Below, piece after piece: positions 24,130 to 35,214 of a DNA stretch of 64,000 nucleotides. Origin of the DNA: Podospora pseudoanserina (taxonomy: Eukaryota; Ascomycota; Sordariomycetes; Sordariales; Podosporaceae). Within the stretch, counting starts at the first letter, position 1. The number at the start of each line of letters is the position of its first letter. The notes beneath the pieces were generated by a model. It did no database searches, was not told the origin of the DNA, and saw only the letters and a list, made by a program, of their open reading frames with translations. The stretch lies in the NCBI RefSeq assembly GCF_035222485.1, contig NW_026946672.1, positions 992,001 to 1,056,000 on the forward strand. Reading direction: 5' to 3'. The position numbers and the translations under genes were made by a program.

Positions 24130-25366
24130 GGGGAGGGGTTTGGATATGGGGGGGAGTGAGGTGACGGGGCGATATGAGGGGCGGTATAAGAGGGTAGTAA
24201 TGGATGGGGATAAGAATCAATACAGAAGGCCAGTTGCGTTTGCTTGTGTTTGATGGGGGATTGCGGGTGTGGTTGGCTGTTGAACTTGTGGTGTAGGCAT
24301 GGGTGAGAATGTTTTGAGGCGTTATGATATATGATTTATATTGGAAATGATACTTTTCTACCTGCCTCTCATGCTGATGATGCCTAGCGGGACAGGCTTC
24401 GAAAGATGATTGCTAGGCGTACTGGGATGAAGACCCTCCTCGCTAAATATTTTGATGGAAATTATCAGATTGTACACAGGCGCATATTTGGGAGGCATCA
24501 CAAGATGGTCAACAGGCCTCGTCACATGATAGGCGGATCTACAGATTCGCAGCAAGCTCAAGAATTTCGTTCTTGATTTGCAATGATGATCTTTGTTCTA
24601 GTGTAATACCGAGGTGACATAGAAGTCTAGGCAGGACATAAAAGGAGGCTGAAGTTATCCCCAACACTTCGGAAATGAGCCCATAGGTGGAATGATTCCC
24701 CGAGTCCACTGGGGATGATGGTCAGAGGGAGGGAGGACGGGACGCAGTGGATGGAGCTTGACGATTCAGGGTTGCATAACCCGGTTCATCGGGGGGGTGT
24801 TACCCCAGCTCAAGAAGGGCATATCTGGAAGAGATGAGAAGCGGAAATTTACAGTCCTTGCCTGGACGTTGAAAAGAAAAAGAATAAAGTCTATGATTTT
24901 GAGATCACAGCGTGTGTGAGGTTGTGGTAGGGAGGTGACAAGGATAGCTTGGCATATGTTTTCCCCAAGTTTGGGGGTGGATGGAGAGTGCTGCACAGGA
25001 GGTGCCACTTTGCCAAAAGCAAACCGACGTCATTCCACTGTCCTCCTGACAGCGGTGCGCGCAGCGGCGGCGGCGACAATTCACCATTTTTGAATCAGCA
25101 CTTTTTACCCACTAGATTGTTACCTACTGCATCACACTCCGGCGCAAATCAATTTAAGACTGAAGGAAGGGCAAAGAGCTGGAAAGAAAAAAGAAAAACT
25201 CTGGGAAGCGGCGCGAATATGCTATCTCTTCTCGGGGTTTCTAGGACCGCTTGACGACCGACCACCTTCCAATTTTACCTACCTACCAAGTTTGACACCT
25301 AGTCGTTCTTTTTTTTACTCTGCGATACTACACGGAACAACACGAGAAACCAGTGCGCCATTCACC
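24130..25366. other. intergenic: SAR1 3' flank and lipase promoter
   Basis: No gene recognised. Pyrimidine-rich sequence just before 25367 fits a fungal leader. Short open frames around 24766-25254 carry no recognisable features. Confidence 0.5.
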
Positions 25367-27922
25367 ATGGCGGACGAGAACAAAATGACGACGACCCCTA
25401 TTCCCGACTCTTCCTTCTCGGGGGGTTCGTCTTCTGAAGACAGCCACCCCTCCTCACGCCTCAAACTCACCAGCACTACGCACCCCCCGACCGTCCGACC
25501 GGATATCGTGCTCCCCTCCAAAACCTACGGTTTCCCCCCGGAAGCGTTCGACTGGGCGAACCTCCCCGACGCGGAGACAAACTTTTTGCCGGCGGAGCAT
25601 GTAGAAGCGTTTATACAAGCCCTGAGCGCGCCAGACTTTGTGGATGAGAAAGGGGAGGGGCAGAGTGTCAGGTTGAATAGTCCGGGGTTGTTGAGCAGGA
25701 GTGGGAGTAATTTGGAGTTTTTTGATGAGAATGAATCGCACGAGTATGGTGGTGGGGGAGGGCAGGAGATGGGGACGGGGACGTTTATCACGGCGAGGAA
25801 TGATTGGGCGCCGGTTAATGAGCGAGTTGTGAGTAGGGAGGAGACGAAGAAGAAGAAGAGGAGGTTTTTGAGAGGGGATAGGGATAAGGGGGAGAAGAAG
25901 AGGAGGCCGAAGTTGGGGTTGAAGGGGTTGGTTGGGTTGACTGGGAGTGGGGAGGGGGGGAGGAGGGGGGGTGGGGGGAGGAGTAAGGATGAGACTAGGG
26001 AGGGGCACTTGTATCAGTTGTTGAAGTGGCCTTTTTTGTTGATTGTGGGGACGTGGTTGTTGGGGCTGTCGGTTGCGTATCTGGCGACGAGGTCGTATAT
26101 TTATTTGTATGAGCAGTTTGTTGCGTGGAGGGGGAAGAGGGAGAAGTTGAGGCGGGCGATGAGGGCGACGGGGAATTACAAGCAGTGGGTGGCGGCGGCG
26201 AGGAAGATGGATGACTACTTTGGGGTGGCGGAGCAGTGGAAGGAGCAGGATGAGTTTGCGTATTATGATGCGAAGACGGTGAAGAGGGTGTGGGAGGAGA
26301 TGAGGAGGTCGAGGGAGAAGGCCGAGAGGGCGACAGATGGGGGGGATGAGAAACGGGGGAGGGAGGCGGTGGAGGAGTTGAAGCAGTTGATGGGGGCTTG
26401 TGTCAAGAATAATTTTGTGGGGGTGGAGAATCCGAGGTTGTATAGTCAGACGTATTATGGGACGAAGAATTTGGTGCAGAATTTTGTGGATGAGGTGGAG
26501 AGGAGTATGAAGTTTTTGTTGGATACGGAGTTGATGAGTAAGGAGGAGAAGAGGGGGTTGTTTAAGGGGATTAGTGCGAACTATGGAAGGACAGCGTTGT
26601 GTCTGAGCGGTGGGGCGACGTTTGCGTATTATCATTTCGGGGTGGTGAAGGCGTTGTTGGAGGAGGACAAGTTGCCGGATATCATCACGGGGACGTCGGG
26701 TGGTGCGTTGGTTGCTGCATTGGTGGCGACTAGGACGAATGAGGAGCTGAAGCAGCTGCTTGTGCCGGCGTTGGCGCACAAAATCACGGCTTGTAGGGAG
26801 CCGATCACGGTTTGGTTCAAGAGGTGGTGGAAGACGGGGGCCAGGTTTGATAGTGTCGACTGGGCTCAGCAGTGCTCTTGGTGGTCGAGGGGGTCGATGA
26901 CGTTCAAGGAGGCGTATGAACGAACGGGCAGGGTGTTGAATGTGAGCTGCGTGCCGGCTGATCCTCACAGTCCGACAATCCTGTGCAACTACCTGACCAG
27001 TCCGGACTGTGTAATCTGGAGTGCCGTGATTGCATCAGCAGCGGTCCCGGGTATTCTGAACCCAGTGGTGCTGATGATGAAGACGAGAGAGGGCAAGCTA
27101 GTGCCGTACTCTTTTGGCCACAAGTGGAAGGATGGCAGTTTGAGAACGGACATCCCAATCAAGGCGCTTAATCTTCACTTCAACGTCAACTTTACCATTG
27201 TCAGCCAGGTTAACCCCCACATCAACCTGTTCTTCTTCTCGTCGAGAGGTTCGGTTGGCCAGCCCGTGACGCATCGTAGGGGGCGGGGCTGGAGAGGAGG
27301 GTACCTTGGCTCGGCCGTGGAGCAGTATATCAAGCTGGACCTGACAAAATGGCTCAGGGTGTTGAGGCAGTTGGAGTTGCTACCGCGGCCGTTGGGACAG
27401 GACTGGTCCATGCTGTGGTTGCAGACCTTTGGGGGAACAGTCACCATCTGGCCCAACGCCAAGGTCACGGATTTCTTTGGCATCTTGAGCGATCCTGACG
27501 AGGCCAAGCTGGCGCGCATGATCCACGAAGGGCAGCAGAGCGCTTTTCCCAAGATCAAGTTTGTTGCCAACCGTTTGAGAGTGGAGAGGCTGGTGGAGCG
27601 AGGCAGGAGGGAGAACAGGCCTGGGTTTGATGCCTCTGTTGCCAATGACGAAGGCAAGACTGTGCCGGATAGGCGGGGCAGTGTTGATAGTTTGTTGAGT
27701 GATGATGATTTGAACCGGCTGCTCGATCGCCAGAAGCAGAGGCGGCGCAATGACGACGGCAATCTCACGGCGACGGAGGATGAGACTACGGATGTGGATG
27801 GGGGGTTGACTGATGGGGAGACAATGCCGGGTGGGGGGCAGAGAAACATGAACATTGATGGGGGTGAAACGGAGGTGGATTTCAACTCGGGACGTCGGGC
27901 GGCGGGGAAGTTGTTGCTTTAG
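25367..27922 (+). CDS. patatin-like lipase/phospholipase (Tgl3-5 related, DUF3336 type)
   Basis: Serine-aspartate lipase of the patatin family, related to yeast lipid-droplet triacylglycerol lipases and lysophospholipid acyltransferases (Tgl3/4/5). One exon, 851 aa from the ATG at 25367; the frame is open further upstream, but only with a TTG start. An N-terminal charged region is followed by a hydrophobic hairpin near residues 220-245 (LLKWPFLLIVGTWLLG), then the DUF3336-like segment, the oxyanion motif GGATFAYYHFG near 413, the nucleophile elbow GTSGG near 441-445, and the catalytic Asp in KDGSLRTD near 587. The C-terminal 150 residues are low complexity. Sense-strand DNA from about 25.65 to 26.6 kb is strikingly G-rich. 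Substrate (triacylglycerol or phospholipid) cannot be told from sequence. Confidence 0.92.
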   Translation: MADENKMTTTPIPDSSFSGGSSSEDSHPSSRLKLTSTTHPPTVRPDIVLPSKTYGFPPEAFDWANLPDAETNFLPAEHVEAFIQALSAPDFVDEKGEGQSVRLNSPGLLSRSGSNLEFFDENESHEYGGGGGQEMGTGTFITARNDWAPVNERVVSREETKKKKRRFLRGDRDKGEKKRRPKLGLKGLVGLTGSGEGGRRGGGGRSKDETREGHLYQLLKWPFLLIVGTWLLGLSVAYLATRSYIYLYEQFVAWRGKREKLRRAMRATGNYKQWVAAARKMDDYFGVAEQWKEQDEFAYYDAKTVKRVWEEMRRSREKAERATDGGDEKRGREAVEELKQLMGACVKNNFVGVENPRLYSQTYYGTKNLVQNFVDEVERSMKFLLDTELMSKEEKRGLFKGISANYGRTALCLSGGATFAYYHFGVVKALLEEDKLPDIITGTSGGALVAALVATRTNEELKQLLVPALAHKITACREPITVWFKRWWKTGARFDSVDWAQQCSWWSRGSMTFKEAYERTGRVLNVSCVPADPHSPTILCNYLTSPDCVIWSAVIASAAVPGILNPVVLMMKTREGKLVPYSFGHKWKDGSLRTDIPIKALNLHFNVNFTIVSQVNPHINLFFFSSRGSVGQPVTHRRGRGWRGGYLGSAVEQYIKLDLTKWLRVLRQLELLPRPLGQDWSMLWLQTFGGTVTIWPNAKVTDFFGILSDPDEAKLARMIHEGQQSAFPKIKFVANRLRVERLVERGRRENRPGFDASVANDEGKTVPDRRGSVDSLLSDDDLNRLLDRQKQRRRNDDGNLTATEDETTDVDGGLTDGETMPGGGQRNMNIDGGETEVDFNSGRRAAGKLLL

Positions 27923-28909
27923 ACTTTTGTGTTTTTGCATTGCAATCATGGTTGGTTTGATAGAGGAGCAACGGTACCAGCAAGAACACATGTGGCAGTT
28001 TATATTCTAGAGGAGACGGTGAGATTTTGTAGGCTGTATAATTGACGAGTTATGATAGCTTTCTCGGTGTTCTGATTAGTCTTAACTATTCCAACTGTCA
28101 ACCTGTCAATGCTCTGTGTGTAGGTAGAACCAGGTCCTCCTTCACCTCAATTGGTCGTGTTTGCTGCCCAGCTTGCTTCCACGCTTGCTCCTTAATTCCG
28201 GAGCAACTCCCACCATGCCTTATATACCTCTTCCTGCACTCCACATTTCAACAAAACAGAACCGGAAGCCGCTCTCATAACCTCTAGTGGTCAGGTCACA
28301 CCTTGCTAATCACTAACATATTTGAGTAGATTTCCTCCTCCAAAAAGTGAAGTGTTCAACCCAACTATGGGGAGAATCTCCACGGTGGTGACATACACGG
28401 CTGTGTTTACCAAACCAAATCGTTACCATTGATTCACAGCATCTGGGTGTACTAAATACGGAGTTATCCCGCTGGACATCTTATCCCGGCTTGCGGTCAC
28501 CTCTGAGTGACCGTCGGTCGGTCTTCCATCTGCCAATCCACCATCTAACTTTAACATGTCCAATATTATTTAATTAAGCATTGATCACCATAAGTACCGT
28601 AAGGGCTAATGGAACTTATCAAGTAAGTCAAACCCCCCTTCTAGATGCTAGATGTGATAAGTAGGTGTGAGAGAGGTGATGGTTCATTTTTTCAGCCTTG
28701 GTTTTTTTTTCTTGCTGGTTTCTTGTTACGCGACCCTCAGGGATTTTGACTGACTGTTAAAGTCTGACATGTCGATTGAGATTGTAGTGCTGATAGTCTG
28801 GAGTTGAATAATATGTTGTTGACTCCCCCCTAACCCATCTGTCTTGGCACACGGTCCACATCTCCAACCAACATCAACACCAAGACCACATCTATCCTTC
28901 AACATCATC
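27923..28909. other. intergenic: lipase 3' flank and polyprenol reductase promoter
   Basis: No gene recognised. It is mildly AT-rich around 28.55-28.6 kb, and short open frames here lack domains. The region just before 28910 is rich in CA and CAT and is probably the leader. Confidence 0.5.
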
Positions 28910-29939
28910 ATGTCAACAACAGCGACAACAACAAGCAAAATGATATCCCAAACCATCTCCACCCTCTACAGCATCCTTTCAACAATACCCCCATCTCAAT
29001 ACTGCCAATCCTTCTTCCTCTTCGCCGCAGCAGCTGTCTCGGCGATTGCAGTCCTCCCTTCAGACCTCAAGCAAATCCTCGTCGACTATGGCGCCCGGGC
29101 ATCTTCACCAAAACCCAGCAACAACGCCGTGTTGTCATGGCTGTCAACCCTGACGAAACACACCCAGGTCCCGCACTCGTGGTTTGCAATCTTTTACGTT
29201 GTGTCAGTGGCCTGGTCGGTGTTTTGGCTGGGGCAGTTCCTCTCCGGTGGACAGGTCATCAAGTTCATTGCAGAACAAGAGGTGGAATATGGAGGGAACG
29301 GGAAAGGGATGGGGTCGGTGCAAGTGCTGGCCGGGTGGGCAATGATGTTCCTCCAGGGGGCGAGGAGGACGTGCGAACACTTGTTTGTGGTGAGGGCTTC
29401 GAGCACGTCGACGATGTGGGTTGTTCACTGGGTGCTTGGGTTGGGGTTTTACTTGGGGGTTGGGGTGGGGGTTGGAGTTGGGGGGGCGGGTGAGTTTTTT
29501 CTTTTTCATAGTGAAGGAGAAAGATGTGTGTGTGCTGACAATGATGATAGATGCTATCTTGAACCGGCGAACATTAGAGTTGAGCAGGGAGGAGATGGTT
29601 AAGCTTGGTGTTGCGGTCCCGGTGTTCTTCTACGCCTGGGCCAACCAGTACAAATCTCACAAACATTTGGCTGGACTAAAGAAATATTCACTGCCTACCG
29701 AGGGACTGTTCAGGTGGTTCGTCTGCGCTCATTACACTTGCGAGTGTTTGCTGTACTTGTCTATGGCTGTGGCTACGGCTCCGGAGGGAGTTTGGTTCAA
29801 CAGGACGCTGGTGTGCGCGTTGGCTTTTGTGGTGGTTAACCTTGGCGTTACGGCTTCTGGGACGAGGAGGTGGTATGAAGAAAAGTTTGGGAAAGGGGCG
29901 GTGGAGGGGAGGTGGAATATGATTCCGTTTGTGTTTTAA
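28910..29939 (+). CDS. DFG10: polyprenol reductase (DFG10/SRD5A3 type)
   Basis: ER membrane enzyme that reduces the alpha-isoprene unit of polyprenol to give dolichol, needed for protein N-glycosylation. Two exons, 28910-29489 and 29551-29939, joined in phase (G|AT) across a 61-nt intron, give 322 aa. Several hydrophobic segments are visible (FFLFAAAAVSAIAVL, WFAIFYVVSVAWSVFWLG, a Gly/Val-rich helix just before the intron). The C-terminal steroid 5-alpha-reductase domain shows ARRTCEHLFV, WANQYKSHKHLAGL, YSLPTEGLFRWFVCAHYTCE and the terminal RRWYEEKFG. Another start at the second in-frame ATG (residue 11) is possible. Family assignment is strong; the exact substrate follows from this subfamily and was not tested. 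Confidence 0.88.
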
Positions 29940-30148
29940 GTGGATGGTAGTGGAGGGCAAGCACGGCAGCGTTAAGAAACGATTACCACATCAAAAAAGT
30001 TCACCATCATTCATAGCAACACGGACAACACGTGAGGAGCTTTTTCGACCCAAGAATTCGGCCTTGGTTCCCGTCAATTTTGTTCAGCATCAAAGTGGCC
30101 CATCTGCCTCGGCCGAGTCCGGAAATTCAGTACCTGGCCGGTGTTTTC

Positions 30149-30998
30149 TCAGGGACGCTTAAACATCAGTCCCAGCTTATTTCCCAGTTTGGAGACTTTG
30201 AGCACATCCCGATACGTCAGGCTGATACGTGTCCGCCGCTGGTTCAGGCCGTCTTTGTATAGCTCCGGAGAACGCAAGAGGTCCCAGTTCACAATCGTCT
30301 TCCCCGACAACTCTACATCGGTTGCGATAGGCTCGATGCCATGGAGATACTCTGTGTAGAGATCCGCGGTTGTGATCAAGAGACTCCGGGGCTCTTGGAG
30401 GATGCGCCAGACAGGCTCCAGGTCCAAAGCGCCGTCTTCCTTGCTCTTGTACAGGTTCAAGCAGAGGGTAGAACCGAGACTCACGGTGCAAACGACGGGG
30501 TGGTAGGCGCCGCCGTCCTTGTGTGGCATGATGCCGGTGTTTGGGGGGTATTCGTTGATCAAGACATGGTTTGGTCGTTGGTGAGGGCTGTCATGAAACA
30601 TGTTCTCGGGTTGGCTGTCAGATAGTGGGATCGAGAGGAGACGTGCGACGACGGGTTGTTCGAGCCAGTCGGGGAGTGGCCGGGCATCGAGAAGGGTGTT
30701 TTTGACGAGATCGGATGGCCATGTTTGGAGGCGCCTATGAGTGAGTTGTCGCCATCTCGCTTTCGGAGCTGCGTTGACCTTTTTGTATGTTCGCGATTAG
30801 AGGCAACGAGGTGGGGGGCCCGAATCAAACTGGGCACATTATTACCTTGTCCAATATCGCCTTTTCCTCTTCTTCGGTGATGAAATCTGAGATGTAGTAG
30901 CAGGCGGGTGGAAGGGCTTTGATCTTCTTGTCCTCGAGGGTGTGTGGCAGGTCGAGGGGTCGAGAAGAAGAAGCAGAAGAGGTGTCGTTGTCGTCCAT
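30149..30998 (-). CDS. ALKBH6: ALKBH6-type 2-oxoglutarate/Fe(II) dioxygenase
   Basis: AlkB-family oxygenase of the ALKBH6 subgroup. Two exons on the minus strand, 30846-30998 and 30149-30778, with a 67-nt intron, give 260 aa. Iron ligands are H137 and D139 in MPHKDGG and H197 in EYLHGIEP; R235 and R241 in RTRISLTYR should hold 2-oxoglutarate. The segment NHVLINEYPPNTGI before the HxD is typical of ALKBH6. The N-terminal 15 residues are Ser/Asp-rich. All catalytic residues are present, so it is probably active; the substrate in fungi is not known to me. It is convergent with the polyprenol reductase (209 bp between stops) and divergent from the HOS4-like gene. Confidence 0.93.
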
Positions 30999-32053
30999 GG
31001 TGGTTAGCCTGTCTGAGAGCCTTGCCCTTTCCCCGCTTGTCCGAGAGGTCTGTCTTATGCGAGGATGGCCAAACGGGCCAGCCGAAGAGGCGAAGCAGCT
31101 CAGCAGCGGTGAGTGGTAGGCTTGAGTGGTTAGGAAAAAAGGAAAAAGTCTGACAGAAAGATTATGTAGAGCGGCCTCCCAAAGCTAAATTGAGGGGCCC
31201 TGCTTTGGGGTGAGTTTTGTTGAAGGGTGACAAATTCCGAACCAGGCGGCAGGGGTCAACAAAGAGAAAAAGAGGGGAAACAGTGAAGCACGAAGGGACT
31301 GCACAGCGTTCGGGAACGGCGTCTGTGAAACATGACGGGGGGCCAGTTCACGAGTGGTGCCGTCGCTGCACAAAAAGGTCCAGAATGACCTACATGCACA
31401 AGGCCGCCCAATGTTGAATCTACGGGCCTTGGCGCTAACCCCAAAGGTCCAACTAATGCAGGGCAAAAAAGCCCGGGGAGGCGGCGAGCTTTTTCGAGGC
31501 CCTTTTGATTCTTGTAGGTACACGGTATCTGCACTGAAAAGGAGGGGAGTCATCAGGCAACAGACGGTGATACGGCCGCTACCTGGAAGAGGCAACAGAT
31601 CAACATTTAAACACTCAAATGGATGGCCCAGGCTTGACAGGATAGCGGTGTACCTTGATATTTCTTGTTATTTTCAGAAACAGTCGTGACAAAACAACCC
31701 ACATAAAAAAATGGGGGAGATTGCGGCCTTCTCGACAATTGAGCTCAGTCCAGGCTGCCCTGTTGAAGGCTTGGAACACACCCAACTGGCACCCACGGCA
31801 CCCTGGTCGAACGCGTCGGAAAAAGCATTGTCTCCAGGGATTAAGCAGACGACGGTGGTAGGACACAACAGGGCCAATCAGCACGGTGGCGATCAGACTT
31901 TGATCTGGGAATCTCCAACTTCCCGCCTATTCCAGGTGCTGGGCCTTGCTGAGTGCTGAGTGGTTCGCTCTTGGCTGAGGTGCCAGTGGGTGCTTTACTA
32001 GGTACGCTCCATTCTGCTGCTGGCCTGGTGCTGCTGCCATCCTGCCATCCTGC

Positions 32054-32076
32054 CATCCATCCATCCATCCATCCAT
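32054..32076. repeat. (CCAT)n microsatellite
   Basis: About five to six tandem CCAT units, preceded by related CCTGCCAT units, in the leader region of the HOS4-like gene. Confidence 0.85.
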
Positions 32077-32120
32077 TGTTTCCCGTTCCTTGGTGAGGAC
32101 CGTCTCCTTTCACCAAACAC

Positions 32121-32148
32121 ACGCTCACGCTCACGCTCACGCTCGCGC
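32121..32148. repeat. (ACGCTC)n hexanucleotide repeat
   Basis: Four or so tandem ACGCTC units with slight decay at the end, about 375 bp upstream of the HOS4-like start codon. Confidence 0.8.
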
Positions 32149-32523
32149 TTTCACCCATCGCCAACCCGCGCGCAACTTCCCACCGGCGCGCCCATCTCCA
32201 TCCCATAAAACCCCCTAGCCTAATCTTGGAACCTTATCCAATCCCGCGAGCCGTGGTGGTCGTTTGATTCGTTTCTCTCTCGTGTGTCACTTTTTGACCC
32301 GCCTCTACACTCACCTCCAGCTGCCACTGGCTCAGTGTTCGGTCACCTTGCTCTGCGCTGCAGTCTGCACTTTCTTTGCGAAGAACACTACTCTATTCTG
32401 TCGCATCATTGTCGACATCCTGATTCAATCACCACGCGTTCCTGCTGTCCTCTCGATCGAATTCCCGGGCCACCCAGCGACCAGGATGGTGCACAGCGGC
32501 TCTTGTTTCTCGAATTAAATGAC

Positions 32524-35182
32524 ATGGATGCGCAGAATGCTGTCGAGCCCGCCTCCACGAAGCCTGCTGCTTCTCCCAAGCGCCTGGCAACAGGAACCGA
32601 CGCCGACCAACCCAGGTCCTCCGCCGTGACCAAGTTGTCCCAGATCGCCAAACCCGAGCTGTCCGTCAAGGACAACAGGGACCACCACAGCAGCAGCAGT
32701 AGGCCGAGTGCGGCCGGCTCGCAATCACACTCCCAACACCAACACACCTCACATACTTATTCCCACTCTCACTTGCACGATGACGATGCCGGCGATGGGA
32801 ACTCTGATGCCGAAACCATTGTCCTGCCTGGCAAAGATGGCCAACACTCACCGTCCAAGGTACGCAAGATCATCAAACACGAGGACAAGAGCGATGGGGA
32901 AGAGGCTCCACTCCCAGCCGCACCCTCGCTCAATCGCAAGCCCTCCACCCTGAAACATGACCGAGAAGGTGAGAGCAACAGCAACAGCAACAGAGCAGAC
33001 CGGGCAGACAGAGCAGACAGAAAAGACCGGGGCGACAAGGCCGACCGTGCCGAAAAGCCAAGCAGGTCGGCATCCGCTGTCCGCAATGGTCCCAGCGGAC
33101 CCAGTGATAGCGCCGCCGCGCTGGCCGGCAGGAAGAAGAAGCATCCCGGTGATAGGGCCAAATTGAAAGACGGGTCCAGCGGTTTGAGCTCCGCGCCTGC
33201 GTCTCCACCTCAGCAGCGTCGTCGTCGGTCTTCGAATGCGCACTCCAAGTCGGATTCAGAAACTGCACCTGTGGATTCTCCCAAAATTTCATCAAGAGAA
33301 AAGCTGCCAAAATCTGCTGCCGATAAGCTGGTGCCTCACAAGAGAAAGGCCCCCAAGCCCGAGTCTGACGACGAAAGAGAAAGCCGCAAGGTTCGTCGAC
33401 AACGAATTTCAGGCTCTGGCCTTGACGCGTCTCGCAAACCACACCTTCCCTCGGCCAAAACAAGCCATCACGAGGTCCACACCTCGACTCGCACTCGATC
33501 TCCATCACCGCACTCCCGAGCTTCTCACCGCCGTAGCATCTCAACCCATCTTCCCGCCTCATCGTCCAACGGCCTCGGCCAAAAGAAAAAGCGGGTTCCC
33601 GCGCCGCTCCAGTCGACCGACTATCACTCTGACGAGTCGTCTGTGAGCGGCAGCCCGCACCCTCGCAGCTCCAAGCTGCGCAGTCTAACCACCCCAGCGA
33701 CGGCGGAATCGACCATCTCTCCCGCCAAGATGGCCCCCCACAAAAAGCACCTCGACGCCCACGGTCAAACCCACCTGGCCAGGGCCTGTGCCAAGGGTGA
33801 GTATGAGAATGCAAAGGCCCGTCTCGCTGCCCGACCCGAAGATATCAATGTTGCCGATTATGCTGGGAACACGCCACTTCAAATTGCAGCACTGAATGGG
33901 TACGACGACATTGTGAAACTTTTGGTAGATGCCGGCTGCAATCTGGAATGTTTCAACAACGAAAAGGACACCCCACTTCTCGATGCGGTCGAAAACGGAC
34001 ATCTCGAAGTCGTCAACATTCTGCTTGCGGCAGGCGTCAATCCCCGAAAGGCTAACGCTTATGGAGAGGAGCCTATCGCTAGGATCAACGAAGATTCAGA
34101 ACATGCCGATGAGATCAGAAAGGCTTTACAGGAAGCAAAGAAAAATATGGGTGATCGTCGACTCACCTCGGAGGATCATCATTTGGACCATCCCGATACC
34201 TTGTCGTCACATGGGAATGAAAGTCCCCGACGATCGCCTGGTGCCTCCAGCTCCATCCACGCCATCGGAGGGCGAAGAGCAGGTACCGTCAGGGCGAACA
34301 AGACCAGCAATCACTTACTTTACATGCCGATGGACGACAAGACTCTCCGATTGGCAGCCGCCCGTGGTGACGAGGAAACGGTTACGCGCATCCTCCAGGT
34401 TCGGGAGGCTTTCGACGATCCAGAGTCCATGGTTGCGGCGGCACGCGGTGGTCATGAAATGGTTATGCAGCTGTTGCTGGCTCTCGGCAAAGCGAATCCC
34501 GACCCTCCACCCATTCCATCTGCGGAAAATAGCGAGTATGCCACACCAATGCTGGCGGCGATTGGGCAAGAGAACCTTAATGTGATTCGACTCCTGCTCG
34601 CCCAAAATGACTTTGATCCCACGAAACGGTACAAAGGGGAGACATACTATGAGATTGCTCGGCGAAGGAAGGGTCCGAACTGGGGAGATGAGGAACACAT
34701 TCTGAAGAACGCCTATGATGAGTACAAAAAGTCGCACAAGGATGGCTCCAAGACTCGATCCCCAAACAGACGAGAGCAGGAGAGGGAGGCTCGGCGAAAT
34801 AGGACTGAAGTCAAAGACGAAACGGCTGCGCGGTCGTCCCACAAGCGAAAAGCCTCCAGCCCTACACGGGAGCCCAAGAAATCCACTACGTCCAAGCTTG
34901 CTGCCAGCCCACGAGAAAAACCTCGATCAGGTTCTTTTCCCGCCCACCCCGACGACCAGACTTCGCCTAAACGTGGTCCCGGCAGACCCAAGAAGGATGA
35001 CCGGATACCCACCATCGCCATATCAGATCGCGAAGCCTCCCCTGCAGGAAGAGCTCCGAAAGTCAAGCGTGTGGAGTCTGATATGGCTGTTTCTGCGTCA
35101 GAGGGTGAAGCTGTTAAGCCAAGACGGAAGTTGATGACCGCTAAGGAGTACCACAAGGACAAGCAGCAGCAGCAGCAGCAGC

Positions 35183-35214
<32 letters not shown>

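Larger units (their letters stand above)
30999..32523. promoter_or_regulatory. divergent intergenic region between ALKBH6 and the HOS4-like gene
   Basis: About 1.5 kb with no recognised gene; it must contain both promoters. The half next to the HOS4-like gene is C-rich and carries two short tandem repeats (CCAT at about 32054-32076, ACGCTC at about 32121-32148). The HOS4-like frame is open upstream to 32284 without an earlier ATG. Confidence 0.55.

Noticed and set aside
25454-26968. 504-codon open frame antisense to the lipase
   Set aside because: Arg/Pro/Leu-rich mirror of a G-rich sense strand; it has no domain and is a compositional shadow.
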